Position numbers and translations under genes: made by a program
Assembly: GCA_028564705.1 (NCBI GenBank)
Contig: JAPXFQ010000189.1
Span: 1,701,501-1,765,500, forward strand
Source: Apricaphanius iberus
Taxonomy: Eukaryota; Chordata; Actinopteri; Cyprinodontiformes; Aphaniidae
Reading direction: 5' to 3'
Length of the DNA stretch: 64,000 nt
The notes under the pieces: generated by a model
What the model saw: only the letters and a program-made list of their open reading frames with translations
Database searches by the model: none
What the model was told of the DNA's origin: nothing
Shown: in pieces, positions 47,340-59,699 of the stretch
Layout of the letters: every line of letters starts with the position of its first letter
How positions within the stretch are numbered: position 1 is the first letter of the stretch

Positions 47340-47960
47340 TCATAAAAAGGGTCCCTTCCTGCCTCGGCTACTCAAACAAACTCATCAACAACAGTTTGGG
47401 GCGTATGAAATCAAACAGTGGGGTAATGACTAAGTGTGATGGCCGAAGCCTGCGTCGCACAGTGGGAAACACATGGACATTGGAAAAGGATGTGGCTGAG
47501 AACGAGTGCCATAAAACTGATGAGATCTTAGCAGGGTAATCCTACTTCAGTGTGAATTAGACTTAAGGACAGCCTCCTGCTGGGCTCATACTTAGGACAA
47601 TCTCCCTCACTATTAGACATTCATTGTTAATATGACATTTCCTGTGATCTTTGCTAATAGCGATCACAGAAGGTGGGGTCTTTATGACAGCTATAGAAAA
47701 AAAAGACGCAGCTTTTCTGCCTTTTGCTTAATGTTCATCTCTCGGGAATTGCACAGTGGCATAGCAGGCAATGATACAGCCTCTTTTAATTCTCTTTCTG
47801 GTCTGTTTACACTCAGAGAAAAAGCTTAGAAATCTAGACGGCCGGGGGCTCTTTAGGAGACACATTCAGCCAGCTGCTAATGTTTCAAAGCCATTATATT
47901 CTGATTGGAAATCTAATAAACAAATCATCTCTGGTGGTGGGAAAAAACTACAGACATTAT
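47340..47960. promoter_or_regulatory. Candidate conserved non-coding cluster
   Basis: Mixed-composition, repeat-poor block. The small plus-strand frames at 47288-47968 are unrecognised and lack clear splice partners. Confidence 0.28.
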
Positions 47961-49194
47961 GGGGCTAAGAAACATTTTTTGTTTTAAATCTCACAGAACT
48001 GCATTTACAGTTGGTGATTACCTTTACATTTGCTTTGCTAATCAGGGTATTGACTTTTGATTTTTTAAAATAGTTTTGTTCCATTTATTTTCCTTCACAA
48101 ATTAAAAGGAATTCTCATTATCTGTTTTTGCTTTGGTCCCATTACTCACAGAGAACAATCTGCAATTAAAGTGATTCTGGTTGCACCATTGATCATAATT
48201 TTCAGAACAGCTTTTAGGTTGATGAGAAATTCTCAAAAGAGGAGCCTACTAGACACACTTATGTGTTTTTCAGTCTGAACTGAACTCTGAAGAAAGTTTA
48301 GTTGTGAACAAAAATGAATTGGGATGGGTGATCTCCTTAACTTTTATTGTCTGTGGTGGGACAAACAACATAGCAGGGCTGAAAATCCATCAGAGCTGAC
48401 AGGTCCATTACACACCAACATCAAACTCCTTTATGATATCCGAGCCCTTTTGTCCACTATGTCCCACTTGATGTATTCCAAATAATCTGAAATATTGCAC
48501 ATAGTTTTTTTCTTACTGAACGCTCTTATTTTCTGATCCCGTGTTACCTATTGAGTTAATCTGAAAGCAGGTAAAGATTCATGATGCATTACTTATTTTT
48601 TAATAAGTTGTTTCCTACACTGTGTCAAAAGTATTGATTAAAAAAGAAAGGTAAGTGTGAAAAGAGGGAAAAAAAGTTTGATTTCCTATGGTTTACCACT
48701 CATTCTTTTCCTTAGAATAAAAAAAAACAGCCGAATCATGGACTTTTGACCCTCTTAGATCTCAGATCAAGACTTAAAATTGCAGCTTATTTAGATGCCA
48801 AATGCTGACACTTCTCTTAATTTTTTACAAACAGAACACATTCACTAAAGGTTTTATTCTTAGATATTTGAAAAGTGAACTGATCTAAAATGGTCCAGAT
48901 GCCCTTTGGTTTGCTGTTGACACTGAGCTGCATCATTTTTTTAAACTTACAGAAAACACTTACAGATAAAAAATTAGATGTTTTGAAAGCTATGAAATGT
49001 TTGGAATTCAGGTCTGGAAATATGAATTTTTGTAAGTACAATTTACAAAAACCTTCTAATAATGAGCAACATTAGCTAACCTTCATCACAATTACTGTAA
49101 AGTCAAAGTGCCAAAATTTAAAATTACAATGAGTAATACCCAGGACATTCATTATAACTGTTTGCTATTGTCGCAAAAAAAAAGGGGAACTAAA

Positions 49195-49600
49195 TCAGCT
49201 CCCACAGGACGACTGCTCCACCAGGTCTCGCACTGCTCTGCCGTATCCTTTGATGCGTCCGACTATAAATTCTGAGTGCTGCTCATCTGTTCGTTGTGAA
49301 ACAGTCTGCTTAAATACAGGATTGGACATTTAAATGATTTCACTAGTGACAGCCCTGCTGTGACAGAATAACAGATTCTACTGAACAAATAGGCCGTGGA
49401 GGCTGCCGGGGTCCCTGGAGTCAGCCTCGAGCCCTGAGGCTCTGTTTTGTTAAGGACTTGTTTCAGTATGGCAGCACTTCTGGAAACATATTGGCCTTGT
49501 TACATTGAATGAAATGCTAATTCTCACTGACTGTGTCTGGATCGTGGGTCTTTGTGTGCACACTTGTGGTCACACCATTTTGCACATGTGCAAAGGGAGC
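49195..49600. promoter_or_regulatory. Candidate conserved non-coding element
   Basis: GC-balanced block with no simple repeats and no open frame of note, between AT-rich flanks. Confidence 0.25.
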
Positions 49601-51461
49601 AGCTAAAATAAATAGATTTTTTTCTACAATAAAATCACCTTCAACGACAAAATACAGAAGAATGATTTAAAGTTTAGAAATGAACAAAAATCAATAATAA
49701 AAGCGTGTATACCACCATAGAAATATTAAGATTTTTTTTTCTCTTACACTTGATTCATATAAAACTGTATGTTCCACATTCATTCAACCCCTTCCTGCTG
49801 GCCTTAGATTAAAATAATGCCTTATTTTAGGAGAGTGCCTGTCTTTTGACAGGTTGTGTAGGTGTAGGTGGGACTCCCTGAAGTTATTAATAAGTTTATG
49901 CCGGGATTATGAGGAGTAGGTCAGCTAGAATGTGCTTAAAAAGCCAACCCTAGCTCTTTCTGAACTTACCTTTTTTTTGTGGGGAATTCGACAAAAGCCA
50001 TAGTTCCCCCTGGTCTGTCAAAGCTATTCTATAATCAACCAACCGTAGCCCTTCCTTTAAAGAATAGGAAGACATTATTCAACTTCCTCCTTCTGATCTT
50101 AGGTCCACAACAAACCATGTAAGCCATGGCTGACTGGTTAAAGCTAAAAAAAAAAAGAAAAGAAAAAAGAGGAACACAATGTCCTCTTGTCAGCAACCCC
50201 AGACACAGGGGCCTATGAGGCAGGCACAACGTGATCCCTAGACCACCACTTCAGCCATGGTGGCCACACCACTGTGTGCTGCTACACAAAAAGAGGCCTA
50301 ATACCAAAAATGTTTTCACTCTAACTTGAGGTCAAATGTCCAAAAGATGGAGTCTTGTTATTTTGAACTGAAACCACAAGTGAAAGATATTTCTTCATCA
50401 AAGCCATTTCCACATATTTAGGAGTCCACTGAATAAAATGACTGGAGTAAATGTCATCCATGCACCAAGTAATAGGTTTTCAGCTGTTCTGCCTGCCAGT
50501 TGTCATTTAGGAAGGAATTTGTACTGCAAGAGGCTTGAAAAGGTAAGATGAAGGGCTTATTTTATATGGATAATTGGAAGCTACTACAAAACTAACAGCT
50601 TCAGCTCATTTCCACAACTGACTCACCCACTACATTTACTGGCTGGATGGTCCTACTTTACCAAAGAACACTTTAAATTAAAAAGAAGAACAAGCTATAA
50701 CCCTGTAATTCTCAAGGGAATCACTTTACCTAACAAAATGCAAATTACTGTATATGAATTTACAGTAAATTATATACCACAAAAAAGAAAATATAAAATA
50801 TTTAAGAAATATAAAAAAATCTAATCTTATTCTATCATTCCAAATATTCTTGTGTTGTATGCTCAAAAATGTTCCTAACAATGAAAAATAAATTGACCTT
50901 GATTTCTACTTTTACCTTTTTTTCTGTTTTGAAAATGTTACATTTTAAATAGAAGATAACATGGTATTGTCCTTTGTGGTGCACTTGCTCTTCACTTGTG
51001 CTTATTCACTCATTATAAAAGTAATGCAAGAACATATTTAATTCTTGGAGTTTATATTTCTTAGGTTTCCTAGCATAGAAGAAAGGTTGCTTTAGTGTCA
51101 AATTCTGCTGCAACACATCAAATCTTTAGTCAAGTCTAAATGAAGGTACATGGGAAAAATACAGTTTTTCTAAATGCTGCCAGAGGCTAGTGTACATCCA
51201 GTGAATAGCCTTTCTTATTAAAATAATAGTGAATTTAAGCTAGCTCTTAGAAAATACAGAAAAAATTCCTTTAGGGGTTACTTTACCATTTGTACACCCA
51301 GCTGTTGCATATCAGTTAATTTTCTACACATGTTGACCTCATCTCATAAGAAGTACTGCTTTTTCTGGTTGAGGTAAAATATTTTTTTCTATGCATTTTC
51401 TAATTCATTTATATAACTAAATTAAGTTTGGATGACTCACCAACTTATTGGTGTCCACACA

Positions 51462-51559
51462 GATATCTCTTTTGCTGACTGGTTAGTGCATGCGTGATTC
51501 TCACCCAGGAGTCTTGGAATCGAATCCCGCCCTGGCCCTCGTCCTGTGCCTTGCCACAT
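51462..51559 (+). repeat. tRNA-like unit 1
   Basis: About 98 bp running from GATATCTCT to TTGCCACAT. It contains an A-box-like TGGTTAGTGCATG, an anticodon-arm-like TTCTCACCCAGGAGTC and a B-box-like GGAATCGAATCCC. It is closely paired with the unit at 51746. It lacks a clean cloverleaf and 3' context for a functional tRNA gene, so I read it as tRNA-derived or as part of a larger repeat. Confidence 0.6.
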
Positions 51560-51745
51560 TTGGCGTTGCTGCCAGGATCCATGTGTGACTAGTAATTAGT
51601 ACATGGATTTTATATTGGTGGCAGCCTGTGTGGAGTATAAGGACGTGCTTGTGATAAGAGGGGTCAGATGTGACAGTGTGAGGGTCCTGTCACTGTGGCT
51701 CCTATTGATTGTGCGTCCTAGCTCCTTGGCTCCAGGGACATCAGA

Positions 51746-51842
51746 GATATCTCTTTGGCTAAATGATCAGCACGGGGTGACTCTCACCTGGGAGTCATGG
51801 GATCGAATACCACCTGGGCCCTCGTTGTGCGCCTTGCCACAT
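51746..51842 (+). repeat. tRNA-like unit 2
   Basis: Aligned over its whole length with 51462-51559: GATATCTCTTT..GCT at the start, then GACTCTCACCTGGGAGTCATGGGATCGAATACC, then GGCCCTCG and TTGCCACAT at the end. The two units start 284 bp apart. The differences are scattered substitutions and small indels. Confidence 0.6.
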
Positions 51843-52259
51843 CATATAACTTTGATGTACAAATATATACTATTAGCAATCATAAAATATTTTATAAAAG
51901 ACCTAAGTGAAAATACTGTCTTTATAAAAAGGCCCAGTAGCATACTAACTTAGGTAAATAAAAGCTTGTGGTTTTATCCGTTTAAAAACTTTTTTTTTTT
52001 TGCACAATTGTAAATATGCAGACACTTTTACACTTAAAAATAAGTATGGCAGATGACTGAAAACTAAGCTGTTCCAAATAGAAAATTCAATCCAAGTGTT
52101 TCCAAATGGAATAAAACATGACTGTTAATTAAAACACACAAGTCCTCCGACACTATGCCATTTCATACTGTAGAAGCTCAACTGAAGCATTTTCCAAAAT
52201 AGTTATTATCCACTAAGCAGCATTGATTTTATAAGTGTACTGCCAATGATCATGAAGTG

Positions 52260-52690
52260 AGGAACTGAATGTTAAATAGGTAAAGAGCCCCGTGGCAGTG
52301 GCCCCCTGTTACCACTTAGTCCTATTTGGCTGGCCTCACTCACACTCATAATTAAGGCCCCCTACTGTGAATATAAATGGCCCCTCAATCAATAGTGATA
52401 GAGAGAAATAAAGAGAGTGAGACATGAAGACCACAGGCATATCTCAGGGGCAAACATGATAGCATTATGAAAAGAGCAGCTTGAAAGCGGCTTTTACACT
52501 GACAAGGGAGCTAACGTTGTAATTGTCCCTCGGGAGACCACGAGCTCTTGTTATTAGAAAATAATTTTTCCCTCTAGGCCTATTCTTCTCTAGCCTGAGG
52601 GCACAGACTCTGCCTTTTTTTTCCCTGCTCCTGGATCGTGTATTCCAGAAACAGAGCCTTGCAAAATAAATAGATAATTCCAGATAGTTA
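52260..52690. promoter_or_regulatory. Candidate conserved non-coding element
   Basis: Repeat-poor block of over 400 bp with mixed composition and no coding frame. It has motifs such as TTGTAATTGTCCCTCGGGAG near 52516. The texture is typical of vertebrate conserved non-coding DNA, but this is inference. Confidence 0.33.
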
Positions 52691-53089
52691 AAAAATAGCT
52701 TCCAGTGAAATAAGTACCAAGAAACAGATTTGTTTTTCTAAGAGGCAAATAGATTTTTTTACAGAAATTTGAATATTTTGTGTTAAAAAGTCTGGCAGAG
52801 TATACTGTCTTCGAAGAATGGCATAATCATGTTTGTTGCTGTTTTTTTCAAGTTCCAGGGTTCTTCTTCACCATCCTGTGCAAAGTATACATCAAATAGT
52901 CACTTCAGTCCCTGCTTAATTTTAAAGGTTTATTTCCTGGAATGAATCTCCTTTGTCAAATCCATTGATCCTTGCAAATCTACTGCAATAATGCTGTGTG
53001 TTTAATAAATTGACCTGTAATGTATATTAACTTAAGGAGGGGGGAGAATGGGGGTTAAAAAAAGGAGGAGAAAAATACCCATTAACATT

Positions 53090-53290
53090 TTGCCTTGTGA
53101 GTTTGTGTGGTTAATTTAAAACATTTAAGGCTGGAAATGAGCTTCTCCATCAAATGTCCCACTTCCATTTACATTTCTTGCATACAAGTCAATTTGTGGC
53201 TGCCCCACACCATAAATCATTGCCACCGGAATGCTGTGTCTGTACCTCTAGACATTACCCTGGCGCGTGGTACTTAAAAAAAGCAATTTA
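53090..53290. promoter_or_regulatory. Candidate conserved non-coding element
   Basis: Repeat-poor block with TTAATTTAAAACATTTAAGG followed by GC-balanced sequence to about 53275. No frame of note. Confidence 0.3.
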
Positions 53291-53739
53291 GAACTCCATT
53301 TACTCAAAAACACTGTGCTTTCAGCAGTCTCACACTCACACCAGTGAAATGAAGATTAAACAGCAATGCCTAAAAGAGTTTTATAGTAGATGAATATCTT
53401 GCAATTGTTTCTTTTCTTCTTTTGCTTGATGCATGGTGCATAGCACGGTTGAATTATTGGATGTTTTCTTAATATTAAACGGACATCCACCTCTTCAGCT
53501 AAATGATAAAGATAAGTGACTATGAAGAGATTTTTTTGAAAAAATAAAAATAAACAAAATTTTCATTCATTTTTTAACCCCACTGCTAGAAAAACTGGCA
53601 GCAAGAAAAGGAGAAATAAATCCACAGGTCTTTTACTCTGCTTCCATTTACCATCAATAATGGGCTGATAAAACAGATGCTATCTGACCAACCAGAAAGC
53701 AGTGGTCAGTAAAATAAGAACAATATTGTGTCACGTATC

Positions 53740-54130
53740 AGGAAATAATTGATGACCCCCTTCACACGGATCTCAAACGGGGCATTGGGAAATCATTTTC
53801 AATCTATGGCTTAGCAGATGAAACAAATGCTCCTGGCTTGCTTTGTCAATTCTCACTCCTTAGGGTCAAACAAACAGCTATTCCAGGGCCGACTCAAAGG
53901 CTGGTGTACAGGCAGCCAAGCTGAAAATGTCCCTTGTCCTCCACAAAATGATACAAGAGATCATTGTGTACATACCAACAGTTTATTTGTCATTGAAGAA
54001 GTTATAATAAAAGAAGCCTTCATATTAAGTGACCAGGTGACCCCTGCACTCCAACAGCCAGCAGCTGCATTCATGGTCCGTGCCCATGCCCTCTTATCCC
54101 CCCACACTTGCTCTCATTAGTGCCCTGGCT
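53740..54130. promoter_or_regulatory. Candidate conserved non-coding element or unknown exon
   Basis: A 100-codon plus-strand frame at 53818-54120 starts with ATG but shows no recognisable motif, and splice signals are not clear. Composition is balanced and repeat-free. Confidence 0.25.
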
Positions 54131-55499
54131 AAATCTTTATTAAAACACAAAAAGAAGAGGTGAGAGAGAAAAATGAAGTAGGAAGGGAAATTTTTACAAA
54201 TAAACACTTATCATTCTCAAAAACATATATCAGAAATAATACATTTCCAGTTTATTAAATTAGCCTAATTAATCTAAACTGACCACATTGGATATGTATA
54301 TCTTCAGAGAGCTCTATATCTTTAACATAATTGAAAGGATGAAGTGCTGAATCACATACATCTGGCGTTTTCCGTCTGAGGGATCTTGATTCAAGATGAC
54401 AAAACACCACTTTTAATATGCAAATTAGTAATGGAATACAAGGTCCTACTTTAGATAAAACATTCTTTTTTAAAATAAGAATAAATACATTTGATATCAA
54501 AAATTTCTATAACATTTCTTATTTCTAAATTTATTATTAGAAGCAACCAATATACGGTTCAATATAATAAGTTGTTGCACAATTTTTGATTGAAGAAATT
54601 CAAAAACCTTTGCATCTTTAACAAAGTTAGAAATGTACTAAAAAAAAATGCTTTAAATTTCTTGCCAAAATATATTTTACACATTCCCCTATAAGAGAGC
54701 AAAAAGCATGACATTTTTTTCTTGATTTTTTTGGTCATAATAGATACAGGGACAAAACATTAATAAATTAATGTAAGACAGTAAATTGAACACCAGATAA
54801 TGTTTAAAAATGTTTTGTTTTGTTAAAATCCTGGAACAAATTTTTTAATTTAGATTTTTTTCGTTAATATTCTTCACATACATCAAAAGTGTTAATCTTT
54901 CATAAACATTTAAAACTGTTGCAGGTTTTTCATATAATAAAACCTAAATAAAACTTTTAATCTGAAAACAAGGGTTGACTGGAAAAGCTGCTAAAATGTG
55001 ACTGGTGAGACCATTCAGTGTTTTAATGGTCTTTTCAGCAGGCTTGTTGTCAACTCAGCAACTTCTTAACTGATTAGTTTAGCCTTGCTGCTACCAGGTG
55101 CCAGACAATGGAAACTACGGAGGAAAATTCACAGAGCCCGAGCAGTGCCGCATTGCTCTGCAAATACAATGAATGAAACAATAAATTAAAATGTTTTATA
55201 ATTATTTCACAATGAAAGAGGCTGTAATTATTTGTTTATGCTCAGTGTCTAAACATCTTAATTAAAAATATGATGTTTTTAATTAATTAAAATTGCAACA
55301 GTTTTTGACACACTGTTGCAGCATGTTATTAAATATCTGTCAGTAGAAACATTTGTGACTGCTGACAAGCTGAATTTAATAAAAAGGTTTTTAAATTTGT
55401 GTGACACGGACTGAGTAATTAAATAAAGGCTTTAACACACAAGCATGAAATATATTCACATATTCTACCTCAAAGAGCAAAAAAAAAAAATCTGACTGA

Positions 55500-55980
55500 T
55501 CATAATGTGATGCAGAGAACTCCTTCATTCTTCATGTAGGGCTTGAAGTTAACTGAGGGGAGGAAATCGACTGGCTTCGCACATGGGAGACTCACATTGT
55601 GCACGCTTGCTGTGTCCACAGGCCTCCTACCCATCTCTGTGAAACCAACAGTTTATCCTCGACCAGCGGGGCCGGGAGCGTGCTCCGAAGGGGGGCGCAT
55701 TGTACAGCATTACCAAGACAATAGGGCCATATGGGGAGCAGAAGGAGCTCCTGCTTGCCTTTTCAGCACACAACAAACAGAACAGCGTATTATGTGTGGC
55801 AGCGGTCACTTTGAGGTTACTGTTTTTAGCATAACAACTGATGAGTGAGGGGAACTGTAATTTTATTCCAATTTAGGGCTATTATTGGGACAACAAAAGG
55901 GGGTTAGATTTATGAGTTTTGCACAATACGCCTCTCGGTCAACACGCTCACAATGGCCCGGGGGGATGATAATAATACTA
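55500..55980. promoter_or_regulatory. Candidate conserved non-coding element
   Basis: GC-rich relative to its surroundings and with CpGs near 55660-55700. A 101-codon frame at 55543-55848 lacks recognisable motifs. Confidence 0.3.
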
Positions 55981-56779
55981 CCTCATGTTCATCAAATCAT
56001 CATTTTGGAAAACTGTCTGCTCAGAGGATTTCTATATGTTACCCTCTTGATCACATAGAATCTTTTTGTTCTCTTCTTTTCTTTCCTTTAAAGGCACACT
56101 TAGCACTGGATTTTGAAGCAAGACATCACATAAATGCATTAAAGAAAAAAACACAAGCACATGACAGTTTCTGATGACAAATCCACCAGGCACAAATGAC
56201 AAAGGAAGCAGCTCTGACGTCACTTGCAGAAAGCTGCGAAATGATGCAATTATAAATGTCTGAACATCTTGCATGTTGATTGGAGCATCACAGATCTTGT
56301 GCCGGTAGACTGCGGATCCACTCCTTGCCTAGTGTATGGTATCTTCACACACAGCCAGCAAAGCAGAGAAGATCATATGGTGAAGTGTTGCTTGATCTAC
56401 GACAAGTGCGTCAATGCCAAGAGACTTTTCTCCCCCCCTTTTCTATGAGGATGCTTTAAATGTCTCTGCCATTTTCTTCCTTGAAAAAAAAAATTCAGAT
56501 GGATGTATTTAGCCATAAAAGAGGAAGTTTATTTCGTTTAAATAATTTGGAGCAACAAAAATTTGCGTTTTAAATTATTACTGGTACCCTCCAGTATGGT
56601 GTCAATAATTATTGGCTTATCTGCATGTAATGAATTGACTATACTCATGATCTGGCTCATAATGACTTTAGGACACCAAAGGGTCCTCTAAAGAAGATGA
56701 GAGCCTATTGATCCACAAGATAAATGCTCTTTAGGATGTTAATAGACTAATTTGCTTTAATGATTTCTCCTAGCACTCC

Positions 56780-57125
56780 CACAGTCAAGGACAGGATAAT
56801 ATACACTTAAAAAGGCATTCCGAGCAGAAGCACGACAACTGGACGCTTCCTGCATGAAAATGTGGGGCACTGGAGTCGCACATTTAAAATTGATGATCAA
56901 CCTCACCATTAGTTTGTCTTTATTTGCTTCCTTTCGAGGTAATTATCATGGATTAATGCCGTTCTCAGATGCCTCGCAAAAAAACATTAGTGGTATCTGT
57001 TTCCAGAATAACGTGCTCTGGTCTAATAAGCAGAATAATAATCCTTCCAGCTTTTTCTTTGATGCAGAACCAAGGTGTGCACCGAGCACATGGTCTGTGG
57101 GATGGATGGTTGATGCTTTATTTAA
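56780..57125. promoter_or_regulatory. Candidate conserved non-coding element
   Basis: Repeat-poor block with homeodomain-type cores (GGTAATTATCATGGATTAAT near 56938). A 91-codon frame crosses it without recognisable features. Confidence 0.3.
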
Positions 57126-57172
57126 GTAATTAGTTGTTAGCCATCACACATCACAATTAAACAAGTAAGTGA

Positions 57173-57976
57173 TACAGTGCCATGCAAAAGTAATAATAAA
57201 ACTGGAACTTCATTGAATTTTATTATGTTTTGTAATTTGGATGCTTATTACCACAAATTTCAGTTTCATTGGGATATTATGTGACAAAGTTGTTCATAAT
57301 TGCGATTGGTAGAAAAAATATAGCTGGAAATCTGTGTTGATTTGTGTCAAACCCACTTTAATCTGCTAGCCCTGGATCAAACTCATTGCAACCAAATGCC
57401 TTCAGAAGTCACTTAACTGACACTGTTTTATCCATCATTTAAAAGTTAAGAATCGGGTATGACACAAATGAAAATCTACCAAGGATAGGTTTTCACCTAA
57501 ATGGACAGGCCCAACAACGAAACTGTTAGTTAACGAAGCAACCATGGTGTATCTGGAGCAGCTACAGAGATACCAAGTTTTTGATAATCTGTTAGCAGTA
57601 CAATAATTAGTCAAGCTCCTCAAGAAATCTGCCCTCTAAAATCTAATTGTGACTTTTTGGCAGTCAGACTGAGCTTCAGCTTTATTGAATATATATAGAG
57701 AAATGGGCAGAAATGTAAGTCTTTAGACTGTTAAAGCTAGTAGAGACATGGCTGAAACAGTTACAGTAAAATGTGGTTCAAAAAACAGGAGATAAATATA
57801 AGTGCAGTTCACTCTTTTCTGATTTTCCAATTTCTATTTCTATTTCTATTTCACAACTGTGCACGAATTTGTGTTGTTCAATTACTAAAATCCATATAGA
57901 CACATTAAATATTGTGGTTGTGACATGACATAATGTAAAAAAGAGGTGTGAATATTTTTGTAAGGAGGGTATGTAT
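57173..57976 (+). mobile_element. Internally deleted Tc1-like transposon
   Basis: The left end reads TACAGTGCCATGCAAAAGTA (TA target plus terminal repeat) and the right end, GTGTGAATATTTTTGTAAGG near 57946-57965, is its decayed inverted partner. The interior keeps, in order, a 5' non-coding region with TGCCTTCAGAAGTCACTTAA (near 57398), part of the DNA-binding-domain coding region (CCTAAATGGACAGGCCC near 57496; TGGAGCAGCTACAGAGATAC near 57555) and, after a junction near 57650, the end of the transposase gene (AGAAATGGGCAGAAATGTAA near 57699; GCTAGTAGAGACATGGCTGA near 57736). The catalytic core between them is missing, so the copy could only ever have moved with help from another element. Confidence 0.85.
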
Positions 57977-59585
57977 CCATTTTGGTAATAATTTGTATTT
58001 TAAGCATTTTCTCATAAATGCTGTTTTTTATGCATTACTCGACTTCTGCAAAGCTTTGAGTAACTTTTAGTGGTTTTAGTCCACCACCAGGCCACATTTA
58101 TACTCAGACAAAGGCACTGTAGTATGACACATCAGAGACAAGATGAGCTACTGCTTTACCAGTTTTAGGCACAAATGACATTGACTTCTGGGAGATGGAA
58201 CTCTTTAACATGCTCTGCACCAACTGAGTCACATCTGCCGTTGACAAACAGCTAAGGAGTAACCTGAGTCTATGTTCTCTTTACTGGCAATTTTTACATT
58301 TTATCATTGAAGTCAATGAGCCAATCTGCAATTTACGCCACAGAGAGCGGGATGAGTGTATTCAGAACCCGGTCACACACCCAATCTCCTACTAAAGAGC
58401 AGCGATAATGTAATAATGCCTCACTGATGTGCCAGGCAGTAATGGTGCTGAACATCTCCCATTCATCCAACACTACCTGATCATTGCTTTAACGGAATAA
58501 TACATTACTGCTGGAAATAGCTGTAAACGTCCAACTTTATCTTGGGAATGTGCTCTCCTTTTTACCTCGGGAAACGTTCGTGTCCCTCGGTAATAAAAGG
58601 CAGAGCTATCAGGATGAAATGAAAAAGAGATTGAAACCCTTCTGTCTCTGTCAGAAAGCGTACAGACACACACACAGCATGGCCTTCCTTGTATTTTGTA
58701 GCCTACAGGCTGTTTGTATTATTATGATAGTAGTGTATTATGATCCTATGCTTTCTACAGGAATAAAACCAGACATTTAAGCCGGTTTCTTTTCCTCCTA
58801 TGACTGTAAAATAGGTTTGATTGAACGTTATTTCTCACTTTGTCTTAGCCCTGTCCATTCCTCCTTTCTTGACAAATTGCAGTCAATAATAGCCAACCTA
58901 GATGTGCTTAAATGGGCCAGGGCCCACCAATGTTATGGCTGTTCATCCCAATTAAATTGCTTCCTACCTCATGTAATTACAGAAACGAGGTTTAGGAGAA
59001 GGTAGTTGGAATACAGAGGTGAATGCAGGGATGCATATAGCATTAGGCAATGTTGCTTAAGGATATAGTCACATAAATGGCCACTTGGAGAAAAAAGAGT
59101 TTTCTCATAATTGAGTAAAGATAGAGAAAGAAGGAGGTGACATCTGCCATTAACCTTATATCAGGCCATTTTGTAAATCAATGTCACTCACATTTAATAA
59201 CAAGTGTAATCACAGGAATTATGCTAATTTAATTTGATGCCTCCTGCATTATGCAAATTACAGCCAAATATAATGAATCCTGACACCTGACCAGTGCGGT
59301 GTACAGCATGGGTGTTTCTTCTTATCACAGAGTCACTGCTGACATAATTTAAAGGAAAACATTTAACTGTTGACAGACCTTTGCTCTTATAATTTTTTTT
59401 CATTTAGTTTCTAAAGCAAAGGTATTCCAGAGTTCCTGCACATTTTCATGTCAAAATTAGACTTTTTTTAAACACAGCTTTCCAGAATCCTTGAACCTTT
59501 TCATTGATTTTAGAACATACTAGGGGTCATTATAACTTTCTACGGTGGGCAGGCTTTAAATAACCTTGAAAGAAACCTGGAGACT
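57977..59585. other. Intergenic with candidate regulatory blocks
   Basis: No gene recognised. Blocks near 58330-58780 and 58850-59010 are repeat-poor. The octamer-containing block at 59120-59320 is listed separately. Confidence 0.45.
59120..59320. promoter_or_regulatory. Candidate enhancer-like block with octamer motif
   Basis: The block contains ATTATGCAAATTA, whose ATGCAAAT core (59251-59258) is the POU octamer, plus ATGCTAATTTAATTTGATGC upstream. It is repeat-poor. Function is inferred from motif content only. Confidence 0.35.
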
Positions 59586-59620
59586 GGAAGGAAGGAAGGA
59601 AGGAAGGAAGGAAGGAAGGA
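59586..59620. repeat. (GGAA)n microsatellite
   Basis: About nine perfect GGAA units at the start of a longer polypurine region. Confidence 0.97.
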
Positions 59621-59653
59621 GCAAAGGAGTTTAAGAAGGATGGACACAAGATA

Positions 59654-59693
59654 AAAAAGTAGGTTCAAGCCTATATCCTTGAACCTACTTTTT
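59654..59693. repeat. Perfect 16-bp hairpin with 8-nt loop
   Basis: Left arm AAAAAGTAGGTTCAAG at 59654-59669 is the exact reverse complement of 59678-59693. The loop is CCTATATC. It sits inside the polypurine region. Confidence 0.9.
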
Positions 59694-59699
59694 GTCTAC

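Larger units (their letters stand above)
38743..51461. other. Long intergenic stretch, no gene recognised
   Basis: AT-rich sequence with long (TA)n runs and scattered higher-complexity blocks at 40690-41620, 42060-42600, 47340-47960 and 49195-49600 (possible conserved non-coding DNA). A patch at 46360-46480 resembles the end of an LTR element, and the segment at 43690-43990 may be a very decayed Tc1-like remnant. No exon is supported. Confidence 0.5.
51843..57172. other. Intergenic with several candidate regulatory blocks
   Basis: No gene recognised. Blocks at 52260-52690, 53090-53290, 53740-54130, 55500-55980, 56180-56470 and 56780-57125 are repeat-poor and higher-complexity; the best are listed separately. 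The rest is AT-rich. Confidence 0.5.

Noticed and set aside
51480..51540. Functional tRNA gene
   Set aside because: The A- and B-box-like parts are present, but a standard cloverleaf with paired acceptor stem cannot be drawn convincingly, and a diverged second copy with the same non-tRNA flanks shows it is a repeat.
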